A stretch of 64,000 nt of DNA from Microvelia longipes (taxonomy: Eukaryota > Arthropoda > Insecta > Hemiptera > Veliidae): positions 13,821,270 to 13,885,269 of the forward strand of contig JACMZG010001914.1 of NCBI GenBank assembly GCA_018340805.1. Direction: 5' to 3'. The notes beneath the pieces are model-generated. The model had not been told where the DNA came from, ran no database searches, and saw only the letters and a program-made list of their open reading frames with translations. Below are positions 59,301-64,000 of this stretch, piece by piece; positions within the stretch are counted from its first letter, which is position 1; every line of letters begins with the position of its first letter. Both the position numbers and the translations under genes were made by a program.

Positions 59301-62300
59301 TGGTTGTTCAGAGATAAAATGATAAAGGTAAATAGTCTAGAACAGATAAGCCAAAAAATTAGGCTAGATTTAAAGAAAATATGAAAATAAATTAAGTTGA
59401 TAATAATAGATGAAGTCTAGACACTGCCCACCATATGAGTGCTAAGCTAGTGAACGATAAAGAATAATGACATTCAAAGAGCTTAGATGTGAAACTCTGC
59501 CCACCATGACAATATGTAAATAAAAAATAGAGACATGATGGAAGGTCAAGAGTTAGAAGAGATGAAGAAGACACAACAAGAGGTATACAAATTCACAAAA
59601 AAATGTGATAACTTTCAGGTGAGGTAAAAAATAACTTAAAAATCAATTAATGAATTTAAGTTGATGAGTTCACTCTAGTCACTTTGATGAATAGACCATT
59701 CAAAAAGGAAGTGGTCAGAGTAGACTTTTCTATATGAGAAAAGTCCAAGTCTCCCCTAGCATCACAAAAAAATAATAGAATATGATGGTAAAGATGATAA
59801 TGATTCTTGGAGGTTGAAAACCAGATGTGATGCTTAGATAAGTGATATAGAAAGGCTATAGGTTGTAAGGCTATAGATTTTCTGATGGTAAAGATGAGTG
59901 AAAGGTTGCTGATCACTTGATGGTAAGGATAGAGAGAGAAAAGACAAACCATAGGTTGAAAGTCTATGGAAGTCATTGGTAGGTAAGTTGAGAACTACTA
60001 TAGCTGAGGTCAAGGTAAGGTATAGATGTAGCCATATCAGTCCCATAAGTGACAAAGATGAATTAGATGAGATAATGGAGCTGGTCGTCACCAGACACCT
60101 AGGTAAATAACTGCTCCTGAACCAGCAGGTAGACAGTTTAAAGATGATATCAACGAAGAGGGCTGCGCAAACCCTAGGTCAACGTTGTGATGATGTGAGT
60201 GAACTCAGGTAGGTAAAAGTATGCGGGTACCACGCATGATGTCGATAAGACGATAATGTCCGAAGACGATAAACCTGAAAGTGATAAAATGAAGATGCTG
60301 AAGTTGACAGCTTAATAAGATGATGGTAAAGTTGATGATGTGATGGTTAGATAATTAAAGATTTCATGATAAGGTAAGGTAAGTAATGATAAGATATAAG
60401 TTGTGCCTCTGGTAAGATATATGGTGGATATGATAGATAAACAACCAACATTTCATTTTAAGGCACAAAGATCAAAAGATGTATGAATAATAATAATAAT
60501 AGTGATCAAAAAGTTAAACAAAACTTAGATAACAAGCACAAGGTATAGTAAGTTGTTAAAAGGCAAAAATGTTAATAATAACAACATAAATAATCCATCT
60601 AAGGCTGGCCAGGCTATCAATGAATTAGTATTAATCTCTACAACAATATGTAGAGTTAATGTAAGAAAATACAAAGGTAATTAAAATAGTACATGATGAT
60701 AATACTTGTTATCATAAAATTTGAACATACATCCAAAAAAAATAAATGGTCATTTAGATAACTACAGGTGGTAACAAAACAAATAATTCTTGATCATTAT
60801 CATTAATGATATTTAAGATGAGTTTATTCATGAACTCCAACACACTCCATCTGTTAAATCAATTTGGCAAAGCAAAGTTAAAAGAGGTATCATTCCTGTA
60901 ATGATGATAATACGATTAATAGTCATCAGTATAAGTTAATAAGATAAGGTGATAATATAATAATATAAAATTAACTAGATAGATATATCGATAAAATTGA
61001 TGACAAGAGTGATGTACATGATTGATATGCAGGTACAGGTTAAATCAGGTAAATTTCAAGATATACAATTATTATTCCATAACATAACAAGTGATACAAG
61101 AGTGAGCTAACATATAACTATAATAAGGTAGATACGTTTATTCCCTGGACAGATATGTATATTGGCCAGGTACCAAGATAAATAGAACGAAGGATAAGGT
61201 AAAGAGGAACTCAGATCAAATATAAGCAAAGATAATAAGGCATCCAAGGCCGAATAGATCAAAAAGATCCGGCTCGACATGGACCAAAATGTTCAGGCAG
61301 CGGTAGACTTTACAAAGTTCGGTCTGAACCGCCGACCTGTAAGGTGAGATGGTTGGAATTTAGAGGACTGTATTTAAGGAAAATGAGAGGGTGTTAGAAA
61401 TCTTATGCTAAATAGTCAATAAAAAACATGAAAATACTTCAAAGATAGATGTTCTAATTGATAATAAACATCATACAAATAATTATATGAAAACTACAAA
61501 AAAACAAAAGGATAAATGCTTCAAAAATTGTTAAATAGATACAAAAGACAAAAAATGTATGTATGCCCTTACTATAGATATTACGGTAATATAGATAAAT
61601 AAATAGATAGATAACAAGAAAGATAACTGATAATGAAATATCTTGGATAGATCAGCGATAGGGAGCTGGACCCCATAGGTAGTCTAGCATGATAAAAAGT
61701 AGAAAGATTATATAATATAATTTAACATTTCTAACGCGAAGATTTAACGATATAACCTGATGTATGATAAGCTGAGGTATAAGGATGGATGAGCTGTGAT
61801 GAGGTTAATATGTACCGTGCAGGGTACCCGGCTGGATATGATGGTTGGATGAAGGCCTCCCATGGGGCTAGGCCTCCATCTGTAGAAACTCGCATGTAGG
61901 AAGAGAAGAAAGATAAAATGTCCAAATGGACAAGATGAAAATACAGGTTTGACTCACAATACATGAGGACCCATGATCGAAGACACGTGAATCGCTGTGT
62001 CGGCATTTACGTGTACTGGATCGATCCAACCCGTCTAGGTGTCGAAATACTTACCTAGACGGGTCAGGACGGCACTTAGATAACTTAATTTACACCATAT
62101 AAAGATAAATAGATAAAATCATGTAAAAACTAGATATTATTTCACTACATGATCCAACAGGTGGAAGGGTACAGCCGAGAACAGAGAAAAAGTGTTGAAC
62201 TAAAGGTTGTAACAAAAAATATGATAAAAGGTCTAAATAAAGATTTGCAAAGCCTGGGGCTGGGGCGTAAAGGTATCAGTTAAAGCGGTTGATTGATAAC

Positions 62301-64000
62301 ACACTAAGTTTAAAATGGCGCTAAAATACAAATTTAGTAAAAAAGATAAAAGTGTTTACTTTGCGTAAACATAATTAATATAATACACAAATATAAAGAT
62401 AGAGCTAAAGGCTAAGAGGAGTAATAGGTGGAGAAATAGTCAGTTACACAGACAAAAGTATTGCACCATTCCCATTTAACTAATGTAAATATCAATCTAA
62501 GTTTTATCAGCCTATGTGATATGCTTCTAATTGCACTCCCTAGGGAGGGTAGTGCCATGTACAGTGCAAATTAACAACACTGTAAATAGAACTTACAGCA
62601 CAAAGAGTTCATAAAAATGAGGTTACATCAAAAGAGTAACAAATTATAGAAGATATTACTTTGTTTCTCTTACCATTCCAGCAAGGAGTAATCCAGAGAC
62701 AGTACCCTGTGACCCCACTGAAGCCAAAATAAGTTTAGAAGTAATAGACCAGTCTTCAGGTCTGAGAGATACTGGGCATGAATTGGAAACAGGAGCAACT
62801 AAAGAGCTGTTACTGGAGTAGTAGGATTGATCCAGCATAGTGTTGTTGTCATAGTGCGGGGACATTAACATAGGAGCATGACTCTGACCCTATAAAACAA
62901 AAAAATAATTATATCTAAATATTAACAAGTTTTTCAACAAATTACACCGATAATAGTAAAGATCTTTCAACCTTAGAATATAAGTGGGGATGAGAGCAAT
63001 TTCTGTTGGTTCTGAGATACTTTAGTGCTAAACATATAGTTTGTACATACTGAACATATACTTTGTACAATCTGAATATAGACTTAGTACATATTGAACT
63101 TATACTTTGACACATACTTTGTACATACTGATCATATACTTTGTACATACTGAACATATACTCTGACACATACTGAACATATAGTTTATACAAACTGAAC
63201 ATATACTTTGTAACAGCGAAGATCAAACCAATCAGAGACTCATGACATTTTACTGATTTGATGAATCATTGACTAAACTCTGTCCAAAAGTTGGTTAATT
63301 CAAGCACTTTTCACTTAACCACTACTAATCTGATTAGTAGATTCAACTAAGAATTTATTGTTTTCATCTTTAAATTGAAAATGTCTTGAGTTGCTTGGGA
63401 AGTGCAATTTCAGACTCTCAGCAAGATTTTCAAGAAAAAAAAAGTTTTTACTTCTGATTTTCATCGTAGCAACTATGACAGTATAAGCACTATGACACAA
63501 AGGATAGAGGCAGCTAATGAATTCTGTTCTGAAGTCGATACATTTGCTACTTATCTGAATACAGTGAAAGATAAAAATTAACTGTAGTTCTAAAAATGTA
63601 ATTTATCTGTAGTTATTTGATTTTTATAAATATTTGTACAATGATACCCAACTGAGAATTTTAACTGGATTTTTATCTGTATTCACTATAAACATAACAA
63701 TAATAATACTGACACAGGTCGTCAAAATAATTATTTTAGGTTGCTTTGTCATTTGAACTTAATTAATAATAATAATTCATTAAACCTCAGAAGAGCCCAC
63801 TGTAAAAATAATCTTCATTAATAACTTATAACAAAATTTTGTAAGATCGTTAAAACATAAATTTACATAATTTAAACACAAGGAAGTACAAAATATATAA
63901 ACTAAATTTTATAGATTCAAATTCCTCCTATACAACGTTCAGAATCCATTACAGGTTAATTTAATTAAGGCTTATATTTGATTATTACTATACCTGCAAG
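53366..64000 (-). CDS. Marf: mitofusin (Marf-like), 3' end, partial
   Basis: Four exon pieces on the minus strand: 64000-63994 (cut by the window edge, CTTGCAG then GTATAG), 62889-62674, 54167-53971 and 53570-53366. All splice sites are GT-AG and the reading frame joins cleanly (phases 0, 0, 2) to give 205 residues plus the edge. The second piece ends with [18 protein letters not shown], the first membrane segment. The third opens with [20 protein letters not shown], the second membrane segment, then [13 protein letters not shown] and [10 protein letters not shown], both typical of mitofusins. The last holds the HR2 coiled coil, ending [19 protein letters not shown]. Mitofusins are GTPases of the outer mitochondrial membrane that tether and fuse mitochondria through HR2. 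The GTPase domain lies beyond the window. The gene symbol follows the fly orthologue and is by family only. A candidate AATAAA lies at 52987-52982. The 8.5-kb intron contains an LTR element. Confidence 0.93.
54241..54357. mobile_element. CGACACACGG MITE, decayed copy in mitofusin intron
   Basis: CACACGGTTATAACCAGTTGACAGCG through CAATGTGTCAACTGATTATAGG, with the family's GAGGAACCAATGAGGTTG middle. Shortened and diverged relative to the other three copies, so it is the oldest of them here. Confidence 0.65.
54704..55789 (-). repeat. LARD-like element LTR, left copy
   Basis: 1086 bp. Differs from the right copy by what I count as four one-base length differences and one substitution. It contains a 12-bp perfect stem (ACCCGTCTAGGT / ACCTAGACGGGT, 55445-55480) and, on the minus strand, a 91-codon open frame (55422-55147) that is unchanged in protein in both LTRs but matches nothing I know. 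Confidence 0.93.
55790..61289. other. interior of the LARD-like element, non-coding
   Basis: 5.5 kb with stops in every frame; the longest open frames (minus, 59392-60091) are serine- and leucine-rich without a motif. The sequence is monotonous, with GATAA, AGGTA and TAAGAT words throughout and few C on the plus strand. Two extra copies of the polypurine-like phrase occur on the minus strand as GGTGGGCAG (about 59426 and 59497). Confidence 0.75.
61290..62371 (-). repeat. LARD-like element LTR, right copy
   Basis: 1082 bp, near identical to the left LTR. The same 12-bp stem lies at 62029-62064 and the same 91-codon minus-strand frame at 62006-61731. The one substitution I see (near 61742) is silent in that frame. 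Confidence 0.93.
62890..63993. other. mitofusin intron
   Basis: Bounded on the minus strand by GTATAG (63993) and TTTTATAG (62890). It contains the 22-bp minisatellite at 63028-63215 and otherwise unremarkable AT-rich sequence. Confidence 0.65.
63028..63215. repeat. ~22-bp minisatellite in mitofusin intron
   Basis: Degenerate copies of CATATACTTTGTACATACTGAA. The 94-residue minus-strand frame rich in YVQY and MYKVY across it is a translation of the repeat. Confidence 0.85.

Larger units (their letters stand above)
54704..62371 (-). mobile_element. non-autonomous LTR retrotransposon (LARD-like), 7668 bp
   Basis: Two direct LTRs (54704-55789, 1086 bp; 61290-62371, 1082 bp), both TGTT...AACA, flanked by a perfect 5-bp target duplication TAATT (54699-54703 and 62372-62376). 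The 5.5-kb interior has no gag, protease, reverse transcriptase or integrase motif in any frame that I can find, so it must be mobilised by another element. Minus orientation is favoured: inside the right LTR the minus strand has TGGTCCATGTCGAGCCGG (61269-61286), a primer-binding-site candidate resembling a tyrosine tRNA 3' end with two extra bases; inside the left LTR it has AGGTGGGCAG, a polypurine-tract candidate. The interior is strongly strand-biased, poor in C on the plus strand. It lies within a mitofusin intron, in the same orientation as that gene if the minus assignment is right. Confidence 0.9.

Noticed and set aside
59392..60091. Overlapping minus-strand frames in the LARD-like interior
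   Set aside because: Low-complexity serine/leucine-rich translations of a strand-biased region, with no gag, protease or RT motif.
62942..63226. 94-codon frame rich in YVQY
   Set aside because: Translation of the 22-bp minisatellite within a mitofusin intron.

Overview
This is an AT-rich, gene-poor, repeat-dense stretch of an insect nuclear genome. Three things support that: a two-exon chemosensory protein gene (OS-D/CSP family, known only from arthropods) with the family's four-cysteine pattern and intron position, the 3' end of a mitofusin (Marf-like) gene split by spliceosomal introns, and an insect-type BEL/Pao retrotransposon. The order cannot be decided from this window. There is one assembly gap of Ns (28822-28821+865, i.e. 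28822-29686).

Layout. 1-13500 holds no convincing gene. It carries nested TIR miniature elements (1933-2522), a TA-flanked MITE family, a 41-bp tandem array, a 293-bp-arm foldback, tRNA-derived SINE pieces, and 45/46-bp and 34-bp minisatellites. 13568-14921 has three short candidate coding pieces that I cannot name. 16549-16704 carries a serine-protease His-site fragment. 18.7-21.2 kb is a satellite-like array of about 293 bp with eight copies. 22-28.3 kb holds several copies of a dispersed ~800-bp repeat that contains a 5S rRNA-like module and a mirror-symmetric GAGCGAAGCGAG box. 33.1-33.75 kb is a decayed LINE with a poly(A) tail. 34.9-42.75 kb is a tandem array split by a complete BEL/Pao element (35571-42415, 142-bp LTRs, 5-bp target duplication GTTAA). 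That element is itself interrupted by a hAT-type insertion (40399-41173, 8-bp duplication). 46.1-47.9 kb is the chemosensory protein gene, with a LINE remnant in its intron. 53366-64000 (minus) is the mitofusin 3' end. One of its introns has received a 7.67-kb LTR element (54704-62371, LTRs of 1086 and 1082 bp, duplication TAATT) that encodes no gag or pol.

How it fits together. The only host genes I would stand behind are the chemosensory protein and mitofusin; they are unrelated and on opposite strands. Most of the remaining sequence is transposon-derived, and its insertion order can be read from nesting: array, then BEL/Pao, then hAT; and MITE within MITE of the same family. Several coding breaks and LTR differences are single-base length changes, so some of the apparent decay could be assembly error rather than mutation.
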